NCBI GenBank assembly: GCA_037178675.1
Contig: JAYMGJ010000050.1
Location: forward strand, 62,001-126,000
Length of the DNA stretch: 64,000 nt
Source of the DNA: Scleroderma bovista
Lineage: Eukaryota > Basidiomycota > Agaricomycetes > Boletales > Sclerodermataceae
Direction of reading: 5' to 3'
Shown: positions 34,430 to 46,702 of the stretch, piece after piece
Numbering within the stretch: position 1 is the stretch's first letter
How the letters are laid out: each line of letters starts with the position of its first letter
Program-made: the position numbers and the translations under genes
The notes under the pieces: generated by a model
Database searches by the model: none
Told to the model about the DNA's origin: nothing
The model's input: the letters and a program-made list of their open reading frames with translations, nothing else

Positions 34430-35602
34430 ATGCGGCTGCCAACTGGAAGTCGTTTGCGCCTATGGTGGAGTTCCTGTGCAGATCCAGGATATATGCGTCA
34501 TAGGCTGCTCGCCCTCCATCATACGCGCCGCAGTTTCACGGCGACAGCGTCCAGCAGAATGAAGGTCGTACCCGTACCCGTTCGCGAGGACAACTATGCA
34601 TACCTGCTCGTCGACGAGCCCTCCAACAAGGCAGCTGCTGTCGACCCGTATGACGTGCCAAGGATACAGGCCGCAGCAGATGAGCTAGGGGTCTCCATCG
34701 TTGCCGCCATCACAACACACCATCACTTCGACCACAGTGGAGGGAATGAGGTAAGTCTGCGGCGACTCTTCGAACGCGGGCCCGTCCTGACGTCCACGCA
34801 TAGGTGTTCGTAAGCAATTGCGGTCTCACTGGGAGTGATGAAATGGTCATTTCCCTTGATATGTAGAATGCAAAGTATCCCAGTGCACCCATCTACGGAG
34901 GCAGTAATAAGATCCCCAAACTAACACATCTCGTCAAGGACAAGGACGAATTCGTCGTCGGGGAGAACATCCGGGTCAGGTGGGTTATCCTACAAGAGTA
35001 CATGCTCCCTAGTGTGACCGTCCTTGCGCAGGTGTCTGGTAACACCCTGCCACACCCAAGATTCTATCTCCTACTATGTCACCGACACTGCGAAACAATT
35101 TCAACCTGGCGGTGTCTTTACCGGTGACACCCTCTTCATAGGTAATCGCTACCAATGATTTACCGCTCTATCTCCAGCCTGACAACTACACCAGGGGGAT
35201 GCGGCAATTTCTTCGAGGGCACCGGCGAGGAGATGCATGCTGCGCTCTCGTATCTGGGTACACTGCCAGATGAGACCATCACATACGTCGGGCACGAATA
35301 CACCGCCAAGAACGCTGTTTTTGCGAAAAGCGCGGAGCCCAGGAATCCTGATGTCACACGTCTCATTCGTTTCGTCGATGAGAACAAGATCACCACTGGC
35401 AAGACGACTATCGGTGACGAGAAGCTATGGAACGTATTCATGCGTCCCCAAAGTGAGGATATCAAGTACGTTCTCATTTTGCGTAGAATGCAGTCCCTGA
35501 ACAATCGCGTCCCTATCCATCAGGAAAGCGACTGGATTAACGGGAGATGACGCAGCTATCGTTACAAAGCTCCGAGAAATGAAGAACAACTTCAGGGGGT
35601 GA
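34430..35602 (+). CDS. GLO2: glyoxalase II (hydroxyacylglutathione hydrolase)
   Basis: Hydrolyses S-lactoylglutathione to lactate and glutathione in methylglyoxal detoxification. Exons 34430-34750, 34804-34809, 34867-34979, 35032-35141, 35195-35465 and 35524-35602 give 299 residues in phase. The metallo-beta-lactamase metal motif is ITTHHHFDHSGGNE. Later metal ligands lie in TPCHTQDSISYYV, GVFTGDTLFIGGCGNFFEG and ITYVGHEYT. The N-terminal ~43 residues before MKVVPVPVREDNYAYLL are basic and Ser/Arg-rich, as in mitochondrial isoforms; internal ATG 34559 would yield a cytosolic form. The second exon is only 6 nt. It converges on SFT2. Confidence 0.93.
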
Positions 35603-35834
35603 GTAATTGGGGGGAGCATAAGTAGTGGTGCCAAGAATATCAAAAATATCCTTTTTTTTCCAAGATGCCCCCGACCTTAGGATCATAGCATAGTCGAAAA
35701 AGATCTCGCAAGAACGGGGCTATCGTGAAAGATGTGTATTGGTCTACCCGCCCTGCGACCTGATTAATACATCGTAGACGACTGTGAAGCAAAAACCGTA
35801 AATTGTCATGATTCTGCAATATACATCAAACGCG

Positions 35835-36665
<831 letters not shown>

Positions 36666-37154
36666 ATCGGATGCGAAGTGGAGGGTGGCGTAAAATAGTA
36701 AACCCTCGGATGACTGGTGGTGATGATGAAGAGGATTATAAGGAGGCTTGAAGTACTGTGCTTCCCAAGTGGCTGTGCTCACTACCTCAGTACTACTCCT
36801 AATAGACCAGTGACTGGCCTCTCTGTGGGGGATATTTGTTGTTCTCATTGAGCAAGTTGTATTGCAGACATGAGCTCTGTATACTACGCCACTGGAACCT
36901 GCTCGCCTCCCGTCAAGGTGCGCTCAGCTTTGTCCAACCAACAGGCAGTCGCGCACCGAAAGAACCGTAATGGTGCGGAGACACTGGATGAAACAGGCCG
37001 ATGCATTGCATCCCTTTGGACTCACGCTAGTGCCTGCAGATTTACATCTACATGACATTGCTGAGTACCACAAGAAGTGAAGGATAATCAGACGTTCAAG
37101 TGCGACGTTGCGTTGCATCGCGACTTCCAAGTATTGCAAGTGAGTTCGATTTCT
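36666..37154. other. intergenic, SFT2 to right arm
   Basis: No gene seen. It carries the SFT2 promoter side and ends at the inner edge of the right inverted arm. Confidence 0.4.
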
Positions 37155-37352
37155 TACCTATCATGGAAGCCAATTCAATTGAGAAACTTTGGGACTGTTC
37201 CACAACATAGACACACAGAGGGCTAGGATGGCATTCAAAGTGCAATGATCTCGAATACAGAAAGAGAACAGACTACGTTGGTACATTAATATTCAACTCT
37301 CCACCGTAACAGAATTAGGTGGAAAGGGATAAACGCCGCGCATCCCTTCAGC

Positions 37353-39640
37353 TTACAAAACAAATTCGTTACGCCTTACAGTCTCTTCGGGAATGTGCAT
37401 CCGCTCATTCTCCACCCACATAGGCAACTTTGAATCGCCGATGATAAACCTAGGGTCTTTCGCAACAAATCCGAGCTTTTGCCAGTGGCGAACCATGTCC
37501 GTGCTTCCGGGATAGTACTCGGATGGGTCTAGGCAGTTAATCAGATTCTGGACACACCGCAACGAAGTGAAACTTACAATCTGGAGATTCACGCAGGCCT
37601 CGGGTCCATTTCTTCCGCTTAGGAGCAATGGACTCGATGAATTCCTTTTCTGTAATAACCTTGGTCGATACTTGTTCCGTCACAAACTTAATGTTGATAA
37701 CGTCATCAGGCCTGCCAGATGGCCACCTGTGGAACAGGTTTGATGAAGATGAAGATACGACGGCTACCAGAACATACCAGTGAGTGTTGCATAGGTCGAA
37801 ATCACTCTGCCATGGCAAACTGAGACCACGACCTAGGTGACCGGGCGGATATTTGTCGTGGTTAATGCGGAAAGGAGGATCATTGTCCCGCGAAAACTGG
37901 TTAAGGATATATACCTCCGGTAGCCTCGCAAGCCAGTACATCTCCAACCCAGGATAAAGAGGCTCTCCGATCGTGTGTTCGAGGGCAGCACGCGTTAAGA
38001 ACATGGGCTGGTATTCCGCAGGAACTGCTTCAAACCGGTTGTATTTACGCCACAATGGGATTTTAGCGTCGAAATTGCCATCTTTCCATTGCTTGAAGCG
38101 TTCATATTGCACCTTTGTCAACGCCGCGAATCGTTTGATCGGGGGAGCATCTTCATTAGGCCTGAGATTCTCTCCAGGCTCGATTGCATCGCCACTGGCT
38201 TCCACATCAGTTGCAGAACGACAGAACATTCACAGCACCTACTTATTACCGGAGAGTCGAGGCATAAACATCGTGTTGGCTTGGCCCGGGTCTTCGTAGT
38301 CTGGGAGTCTCAGACGATTGAATACATGCTCGCGGAGTAGCCGACTGTCCTCTCCTTTCGATTTGAGCTGATTTTCCATCGTCAAAAAATTCCCTTTCCC
38401 AGCCACTCCTATTTTTTCGTAATGTATCATAATGTTATCACTCATATGGGGTGTACATACCGTGTCCCTCATATGCATCCTTGTTGACCCAAGATAACGC
38501 ATAAGTGGACCGCAGGACCGGCCATATGTCGATATAGAAGTCCGTGCCGGGGTGATCTGCCCAATATTCATATATATTCTCCAGAAGGTCAAACAGACTG
38601 GTAGGTGGATTGATCCCCCAAGCAAACTTCGGAGGTGCACTGAGTACAGTGGATCTATTCATAGCGGATATCCTGTTTGAATGCGTCAGAGATGGATGGG
38701 GAACAGTTGATAACTTGAGTTGCTCACTTCTTCCGGACGTTGCCATCCTCGATCTGCACGACCACATTGACCCACCCGTCACATGTATCATCGACCCAGT
38801 CTATACTGTCGAACTCGGAAGTAATGTCAGGTTGGAAGTGAGGGGTTCCACGCTTTCCGACGCAGCGCGAATAACCAGCACCTCCGATGAAAATGAGACG
38901 TCCCTTATCGTCCGTGAGCATTTGCCCAAGGTGAACTTTCGTGGGGTTCGTTTGGGACCCATAGAAATCTCCCGTAAGGTTAACTGGCGGGGCTGGCTTG
39001 TCCGACCCCTTGCCATTTGATATGGCTTGTTCCCCGGCGTCGATTTGTAACTTTGTTCGCTTCTCTGGGGGCTGCAAAATACATTCAGTTCATACCCTTC
39101 GGAGATCACGATATGATTATGTACCATATCACCTTGGACATCTGGATTTCTCAAACCCTTTTTGCTTTTATACTGGCCTGACCAGGTTTCAGACCAAGCA
39201 TATGCATGAAAAGAAAAGAAAATACCATGGAACTCGTTGTATGAAGGTTTATGGTTGGCGACATGGACAGTCCAATTGAGTATATAGGGTGAACCCTTTC
39301 CCGATGTAATTTCCCCGAGAGGATAACCACTCTGATTGTATGCATAGACACGAAAACGGACAGCCTGCGAGGATAGCCGAGCAGAGAGTTGGAACTGAAT
39401 GTACTCAAGCAGGGGGATGAACGGGCTCACCTGGCGCTTGATGCGGTTGTTATCGTCTCTGAAACGTCCGTTCAGACTATCAGGCATATCCTCCGTCCCA
39501 GGAAAGTCGGATGGGAGGAACCATTTTATGTCGCCGTCTGGCTTTCCGGTATCGAGGTTGAACCCGGAGTCTCCAAGGCGAGCAATACCTATGGGAGGAA
39601 ATATCCGTATGTAACTTATTTCGGGATAATAGACATTCAT
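37353..39640 (-). CDS. LodA-like quinoprotein amino-acid oxidase, right copy
   Basis: Same nine-exon structure as the left copy: 39640-39431, 39364-39226, 39177-39125, 39071-38728, 38672-38461, 38408-38243, 38194-37778, 37726-37578, 37528-37353. It gives 621 residues, two more than the left copy because of a 6-bp difference in exon 4. The LodA-type features are kept: IFPPIGIARLGDSG, DDNNRIKRQAVRFRVYAYN, WTVHVANHK and PWQSDFDLCNTHWWPSGRPDDV. In exon 1, 8 of 70 residues differ from the left copy. Both copies are complete, so both may be active, possibly with different expression. Product chemistry (imine or aldehyde plus hydrogen peroxide) follows from the family, not from this sequence. Confidence 0.85.
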
Positions 39641-41168
39641 CGCGACGATGTTAGCCTAGAGCGCTTCAGAGGCAAACCCCAAAGTCGAGGAAGACAGAAT
39701 GCTGGATGAAAGAACTTTGCCGCGGATACTTATACATTCCTCGATTGCTTGTCCCTCAGCCGTTGGATATCTCCGAGTCAGCGTCAACGGCCCAGTTAAG
39801 GGGAAGATGACCGCTGCCTCGAGGTACATGACTTATCTTTTCCTTGATGAGTTATCACTGCGGCTGGAACATGTGTCAATGCTGGTGACACGGATGAGAT
39901 GCCCTGTTTATGGAGTTTGGCCAATCAAGCAGAGGTTGAAGGTAATACAAAGTACAGGAACCGGTTCCGTAGTCTGAACTAACTCAGTCACCATCAAAAG
40001 TTTGATTATGTAAGTGAGGCGCTTGGTGCTCTTCCATACATGCTGTCCCCGTTTTGTGTCATGTCCATCATCTGGGTCATTTTCCAACATTCCAGTTGTC
40101 ATCTCCAGGGAACGTGACCACTTAAAACTGGTTCTTTCGCCCCAAGAATTCGGATGACGGTGCCATTTCGAACATCATCTTAAGCCATTTGGGTACAGTA
40201 TCGGACACCACACAGTGGCGAAACGGTATCAGTCAACCATTAACGTGCTCACCGCCCAACGTTTCATTCACACCAATAGTACGGCAACCAGTTATCTTCG
40301 CTCAACATTGATGATGCCTCGTGGATCGCCCTGATGCTGCGCATCCTATCACGGACAGTGGAAAGGTCCGTTCATCGTGCAGATTATGATTTGTACCGGG
40401 TTCCTTGTCTACGCGGGCATCCGGTAGTGGTAGGTTCAATCATTCTTTGTCATTTTATCAGCACACTCGAAACGGGCCATTGTGGCGTGCGAGGTTATCA
40501 TCCATCTCTATTCACTGGATTCCTATAGTAAATCTAACTCCATATGGCGCATTGGCTCAATACTGTGAACATTCTCTGAGTCAAACCTGCAGGTATTGAG
40601 CACTGGGCGATCATCCCGCTGCCTTTGGGTCCACTCAAACTCCGAAGAGGCCAGGCCGCATGGAAGAGGTCCAATGGATTTATTCCTATTTGTGATGTCA
40701 TGTCACTTTGTGGTTTCTTTGCGTTCAGCGTTTATTGCGGAGGCAGTGTTCATTATTGCTTTCCAGGTCAGAACATGTGTCATTGGGACGTTACCGCAAG
40801 GGAATTCCATCTTTCCTGACACCCAATAGAATCATTCGTATTTCGATCTCAGGTACGTGCATGTCGCATCCGGCCTGAATATCGTGTCTTGGTCTGCCAC
40901 CAATCTGTCCAAAGGGGACCAATGTTCGGCCCAGTAACGTTTGCCGGAGCCAAAGCGCCCAGAAGAGCATCCGTCGCCTTATCATTACATCCTCCCAACT
41001 CTGTGGTATCCAATAGTTTTGCAGATATTCATTGGAATCAAAAACGGGATTCTTCCCTTGATAACGTGCCAATTCCAAATGTGGTCCTTGGGGGCACATT
41101 CTCTCCTCACATAAGACCAAGCCTTCGGGGTGACACCCCACCCTCCACCAATCCTTCTCCTATTTTCC
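39641..41168. other. 1.5-kb divergent intergenic region, right arm
   Basis: Counterpart of 24790-26291, partly diverged. Only short frames that are not conserved between arms. It contains the TATA element at 39727-39734 of the LodA-like gene. Confidence 0.5.
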
Positions 41169-42661
41169 ATGGTGCATACGCCAGCTGAACGAGCCAGGTT
41201 CAAGAAGGATATCACGACATTACTCCGTGGTGCTGTCCATGTCGAACTCTCCACTATTCCAGTGGGTCATCTTTACGTTTAGTTTATGGATTACCCTACT
41301 CACTGCGTGATTCAGTTATACCTTTACTCCCTTTGTAGTATCATAGGTGTCCGTAGCAAGAACCCTGACCCAGACGTAATGGACGGTCTCCGGGCAAAAG
41401 CCAAGATTGCAGGTGATTGATATCCGAGCCAGTCGATGTAGTTTTAACAGCTGCATATAGTTGTGGTCCGTCAGGAGATGTTACATATGGCGCTTGCAGG
41501 GAACATCTTGACGTCGATCGATTCAGGACCCCGCCTTTATCTCAAGTCGGCTATACCGACATACGGCGAAGACGAGACCATCCTTCATTCAAAGATCCCA
41601 ATGAAGCTTGAGCCTTGCGAGAAAGACAACCTTGAATGTTTCTTGAGGGTAACTTAATTTTTAATTTCTCATACACTCCTCGCGGTCCGACCCTTGTTGG
41701 TGTGCCTCAGATCGAAGCGCCCTACATGGAACCTCCAAATCTTTCTGCGGAGGATGAATCCGTCAACGTAGGAAAATCTGAACAAGCATCCCGCCTACCA
41801 CTACAATATCACACTGAGCAACTGCCTGATTTCAATAGTATCGGGGAGTTCTATACCACACTCGAACGAAGTATGTAATATCTGCGCGTGAAACTGAATT
41901 TTATTCATATTGTTTCAGTGATTTTGGATTGCGGCAGCTACGTCGATTTCATCAATAAAGATCTTCAATATTCCTCGCAAGAATTCTTCGGTGATCTGAT
42001 GACCCAAGTTGTTGACGACAAAACTGCTCACGATGCAATCAAGACAATAATTGACCAGGGGGAGGGTAGCGTGGGCGTCGAAGATGCGCACTACCAGATG
42101 TTCCTAGAGCTCTACCAGAAACGAACCGACTGGGATTGCTACCCTGTCCCTTCCTCACCCCATGCCGAGGATTTCAAGAAGACGCCATTCGTGTATCAGG
42201 TATGGTATTCGGCATCGCTATGCGTTCTGCTAATCGCAATTTTTTTTCACTAGCTGGCGCTTGCTTCGAACGCTACTTACTGCTATCTCTTGATCACACT
42301 CGAGAAGACTTGGCAAGTTGCAGCCCCCGTCCACCGTCGCGCTCTTATTACGAACACGCATGCGATCATGGTCGATGTCCTAAAGCCCGTTGCTGACATC
42401 ATGGTTCAGCAACCGTATGAGCCTCTCCGCCGTACCAGTCCCACTCCGACTGGTGCCCCTCCATTCGAGTTCTATCCGACTTCTCAGGGTGACGATCCTA
42501 AAGACATCGACAAAGCTGCTAGAGAGCTGCATGCGGCAATCATTACGCACTTGAAGGAGGCTATCAAGAAAGCTAGTACTGATATACAACGATCCAAGGA
42601 AAATGCGCTGAAATCTATTATTTTCTCCGCGGAGCGCATTCCATGGCCCAAGAGCAGCTAG
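41169..42661 (+). CDS. VioB-type ferritin-like protein (iminophenylpyruvate dimer synthase family), right copy
   Basis: Six exons (41169-41261, 41316-41412, 41461-41648, 41711-41870, 41919-42199, 42254-42661) give 408 residues, matching the left copy exon for exon. Ferritin-like marks are HVELSTIPLYLYSL, RQEMLHMALAGN and EDAHYQMFLELY. The last exon differs from the left copy in only about four bases and one residue (Ile for Val), and the preceding intron is identical. Exon 1 differs at 3 of 31 residues. It is divergently arranged with the LodA-like gene. The role as a coupling enzyme for oxidase-made imines is an inference from VioA/VioB and StaO/StaD pairs. Confidence 0.87.
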
Positions 42662-43570
42662 GCGAACGTAGTGTAACTGTGTAAGTTTTACATACTTTTT
42701 CTATGTGTCACTAGTGGCAGTGTCTTGTTTCACGGCACTTATATCCGAAATCATTTATATGTGCGTGTTGGTGTTGTACCTCAGGGACCTGACTATCGAT
42801 TATGAACCATGATACTATTCTTACCATCCGACCGTGATTCTCCCAGAAATTGGCAGTCCTTGGACGGTCGAAGCGTGATACCCAGCGTTGTGACAAAAAT
42901 GCAATTTCGACTACAACTCCTCTCAAACCTATCGTTATGCTCGTAAAAGTTTGTGCACGTAGATATAGTGCATGAAAGAGGGCAGTGCACTCGAATCTAC
43001 CTAGAGTCTCGTACCTCAAGGAGATAGACATTACAGCATCATTTGTGATACAGAAGGGAACCCGCTGGTATATTGTCAGGGGACTTGCGTGCCTGAGAGT
43101 ACGTTGGTGAACAAGGCCACGAATTCCGTGTAAGTTCCGGCCTGGTAAGAGAGACGAACCCATTAGCAAAAGAACAACAACGGCCCTTCACAATTCCATC
43201 CCATCTACATCATTAACCCCTCGTCACTTTGGTCACCCTCCGCCTCAGCTCTGAACTCTGAACTTGTCGCCCGACCGCTCCTCTGACATAGAACCACCGC
43301 TTCCATTTCGATACCAAACAAATGGCTTTGCAATGTCGCACAAATACTCCATGTTTCTTGAGAAGTTGAGATATTGTATGACCCTTGTGACGAGGTATTT
43401 GTTGGTAAGTCGAGTAGAGAGCGAAGTCAACAACGATTTGAGGTCATCGTTGCTTGGAAGTGACAGTACCTGTCGTTTGATTGAACGGAGATTGTGGACG
43501 TCCATCACCTCGCATACCCAGGCATAATCGACTGAAAATATTTTGTGCTGCCTTGTGGTGATGTCTGTCG
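42662..43570. other. intergenic, right arm
   Basis: Between the ferritin-like and HET gene 3' ends. It is homologous but diverged relative to 22761-23298, and longer. No gene supported. Confidence 0.4.
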
Positions 43571-45651
43571 TTAATGAAAGTGGGTCGAGGTCAGCAAAGA
43601 GGTTTCCTTCACAGCAGAATTTTCCGCAGTCCATAAAGTGACCATAGTCCCCCAGCTATCCTCATAAGGCTCAACCACTGCATGAAAGGCATGTGTGCTC
43701 ACTTTGATACCATCGGGTGTGTCCGAGAAATTACTGGGCACCCTGTCTATTTTGTAGCTACCGCACTCCCTCTGCCGATCGAGTATCATGAGACCCCGCC
43801 AGTCACAGCCGGGATCGTCTGTTCCCTAAATAAATAGTGGTATCGGTGCCAATGGCGCGTGCAAAAAAACTACGCACGTTAACATGGAAGGCTGCCCATT
43901 CACCTGATACGTCACCGAAACCGGGATCGTGAAATACCTCAAGCTTAACTCCACACCTCCTTGAGCTCTTCCACATGACAGACGAAATCTGAAGGTAGTT
44001 GTTCGAGGGAGATGGGTCTGCATAATACGGACCTGACCATTGCGTTCAGCCCCCAAATGGGCCTTATTCATGTATTCAGGTGCATGTTCTGGCGTTCTGA
44101 CTAGCATTTCAACATATTTATGCTCGGTATCGTCCCGTCCCGGAGGTTGCAGAATTACGTTAGATTCATCAGAAATGACATGTATCCAGCCCTTGCCAAA
44201 ATATTGTCCGAGGCCCACTAGTACAATGCGGTGGTTGGTTAGACAATCAGAATAGACTTTGATGCAAAGGGGATCGGTGTTGGTCAGCATGAGTGTGTTT
44301 CCTGTGAATTCCTTTGGGTACGTGTCGCAGCAAGTGAAACCATTCTCAGTGAGTGCGCTATCGTCGATTTTGAATGTGGCGTTGCAAAGCGGCAGTTCTT
44401 GATATCTGAGATAGACCTGGCGCAATTGGCATTGAGGTGCCTCTGAAACTCCTCCAAGGTACGGCACTTTACATCTGTAGTAATTGGATTCCCACAAAGC
44501 CAGATTGATAGTTACTGGCAGATCCCATGGACCTGGGCGGCATGGCAGGCAGGCTTGGAAGAGTGTACGACAAGCACGGGGACAGAGAGCCATCCAAATG
44601 TGCCGAGTCGATCCTCGAACGAGTCCAGCTCTTCTTCTGGCGCACCTAATAGTTTGATTTGTCGGATGAATTCGTCGTGATCCATCAGCTCCATTGTACC
44701 ACAATCACGGAAGAAGCTCGGGTCATCCGCCAGGATACTACCAGGCTGCTCCTTTCTTATGCCAGGATACCATGCAAAAATACTTTGGTCGTTCGACGCG
44801 CGGATGATCTCCAGCTGAAGACGGTGAAACGCTTTCTTCCCCTCTCCATACAACATCGGCATATTCACATCCAGAAGACCCATCAACGAATAAGCTCGGT
44901 CCTCCACTCGCGTCGTCGTCCGATCGGCCGCCCACGACATAATTTGAGCAACACACGGACGACTTCCGTCAAGTCCATGTATCAATATATGCTCCGGAAT
45001 TCCTGTAATTTTGTGCAAGGTAGGTGCAAGCGTCCTCTTGTCACCTATGCTTTGCCAATCCTTGTTGAGGAACTGGACGTTGTTCGGGGCTATCAACTCC
45101 TGTAGTGTCCACCCACGCGAGAACCACTCTGGCCAGCCATCGAGATCCGGATACCTGACATTGTCACTCGCAGTGGGAAAGCATGGATCGGAGACGTCGT
45201 GGAGGTATGCATAACATACTTTCGCGTTTCCATACCACCGATACATGGAATTGATGGCCTCGGACAACTCTGCACTGCTTCGCTTGTCGATGCAGCAAGT
45301 GTCAACCCACAACCACTCGTATCCGTCCTTCTTCGCCTGCTCACAGCTTCGGAGGATCTTTTGATAGCCATCACGCTGGCGAATCTCGTCTCTGTCCTCC
45401 ATGGCCATCTTCGCGAGCCCAACCATCTCGTCATAGTCCACTTCTTGCCCAACCCACCTATGGGACAGGATCGCGTACTCTGTTTTTTCGTCATCGTCAC
45501 TGCAGAAGTCGAGGACTTTGGCTCGACGATCCACTCGCTTTCCCTCTCCAATCAAACTCTCCCTTTCAAGAAAAGTTTCTACGTCGATGAGGCGCATGCT
45601 GTTCAAGTGCGCATCAGTGTCTACGGGGTCATCATCTGTGAATGATACCAT
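43571..45651 (-). CDS. HET-domain protein, right copy (3' half uncertain)
   Basis: HET-domain proteins trigger cell death in fungal non-self recognition. The uninterrupted frame 45651-44512 (379 codons) holds the whole HET domain. It includes TEYAILSHRWVGQEVDYDEM, WLWVDTCCIDKRSSAELSEAINSMYRWYGNAKVCYAYL and the hallmark WFSRGWTLQELIAPNNV. A conserved downstream block follows: RAYSLMGLLDVNMPMLYGEG and AFHRLQLEII. The C-terminal region continues in another frame (VTINLALWESN.. to about 44000). A phase-compatible intron from GTGCGCC near 44645 to about 44531 could join them. A further frame change near 44030 matches no single good intron, and a last exon lies near 43789-43571 (GTDDPGCDWRG). The gene is intact for the HET domain, but its 3' part may be damaged. 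Confidence 0.75.
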
Positions 45652-46702
45652 ACCTCTTCGAACGATTGTTGGATCAGAACAGTAGGCGTGTATTGATACA
45701 CTCAGGTTGGTTCTCTTCGGTCAGACGTCTTATATATGTGAGTATGGCAGATAAATGGTGGCAGAGCAACGACACTCACAACGGCACTCTTCTCGACACG
45801 GTAAAGGGTACAGGATAACACGTTGTTTTTATAGAAGCCGACAAACTTTGCCATTGGCACGGCGTCCTTTTCGATCTCCCATGCAATCGATGAAATCAAG
45901 CACGAAGTCGGAAGGAACGACTCTCAGTCGTCTTACCTTGAGGTTGGTATCTACCTAGAGAAACTAATCACTCCTGGTCAGTACATTCAGTGAACGTGTT
46001 CCGTATTGCTTCAGTTCAGGCTCCAGTGGATATGTGATACCCGCAGGGAACAAATGGTACAATAGCGCAGAGGGTGTCATTTGCAGCCATAGGAGCCAAA
46101 GCGATGGAGTCACCTAGTGGCTTATGTATATAAGTCATCGAAGTGCGAAGCCAGACACATGCCAGACGAGAGATACCCATTATATGGAGTCTGGTGGGTG
46201 GGATTTAGTGTACTTAAGTAACTAGCTAACTTGCAACTCGTTGACCACTTGGATTGCAATGTCTTGGTGACCACGCATCGGACCTACGATTGGTCTCAGT
46301 GATTGTGCAATGGTCAGTCCGTTGCGACTTGGATGGTGACTTGCAAGTACATACATATTGCAAACCCAGTACGAGAGTGAGAAAGGGCGCTCAAGCATTC
46401 TACAAACAAGTTCACTCGACAAGAATCGGATCAATGCAACTTTCGGCCGAAGGAAGTGGGTTGAACTTCCGGTCAGCTCGTTGAGCTCGAGATGAACAAG
46501 ACTCTGTAATAGAGAACCTGTGAGGAAGCCGTTGTCGGTGTCGATGGGTAGTAGGGAGGACTACGATAAGATGGCGAGGTTTCATTGGACAGATTTGGTG
46601 TAGGGCCTCGTTGAACACACGAGGACAACACGTTTGTACACTTGCGATCCTACGTTTTTCTTCGGTGAACGCTGGTCGACTTTTTCGTTGAGACTGCTTG
46701 CC
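45652..46702. other. intergenic, right end of repeat to EDC4
   Basis: HET promoter (TATA at 45729-45736), the outer edge of the right arm near 45870, then about 800 bp of unique sequence. No gene seen. Confidence 0.4.
45729..45736 (-). promoter_or_regulatory. TATA box of the right HET gene
   Basis: TATATAAG then ACGTC on the minus strand, 78 bp upstream of ATG 45651. Conserved in the left arm at 20808-20815. Confidence 0.6.

Larger units (their letters stand above)
37155..45870 (-). repeat. inverted repeat, right arm (~8.7 kb)
   Basis: Mirror image of 20650-28720. Order from the inside out: LodA-like, ferritin-like, HET-domain gene. It is longer than the left arm by several indels in non-coding parts. 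Similarity is near perfect in the 3' half of the ferritin-like gene and clearly lower elsewhere. Confidence 0.9.

Noticed and set aside
37155..45870. Possibility that the inverted arms are an assembly duplication
   Set aside because: The arms differ at many sites and in indels outside one gene, and one HET copy is broken, which a duplicated contig would not show.
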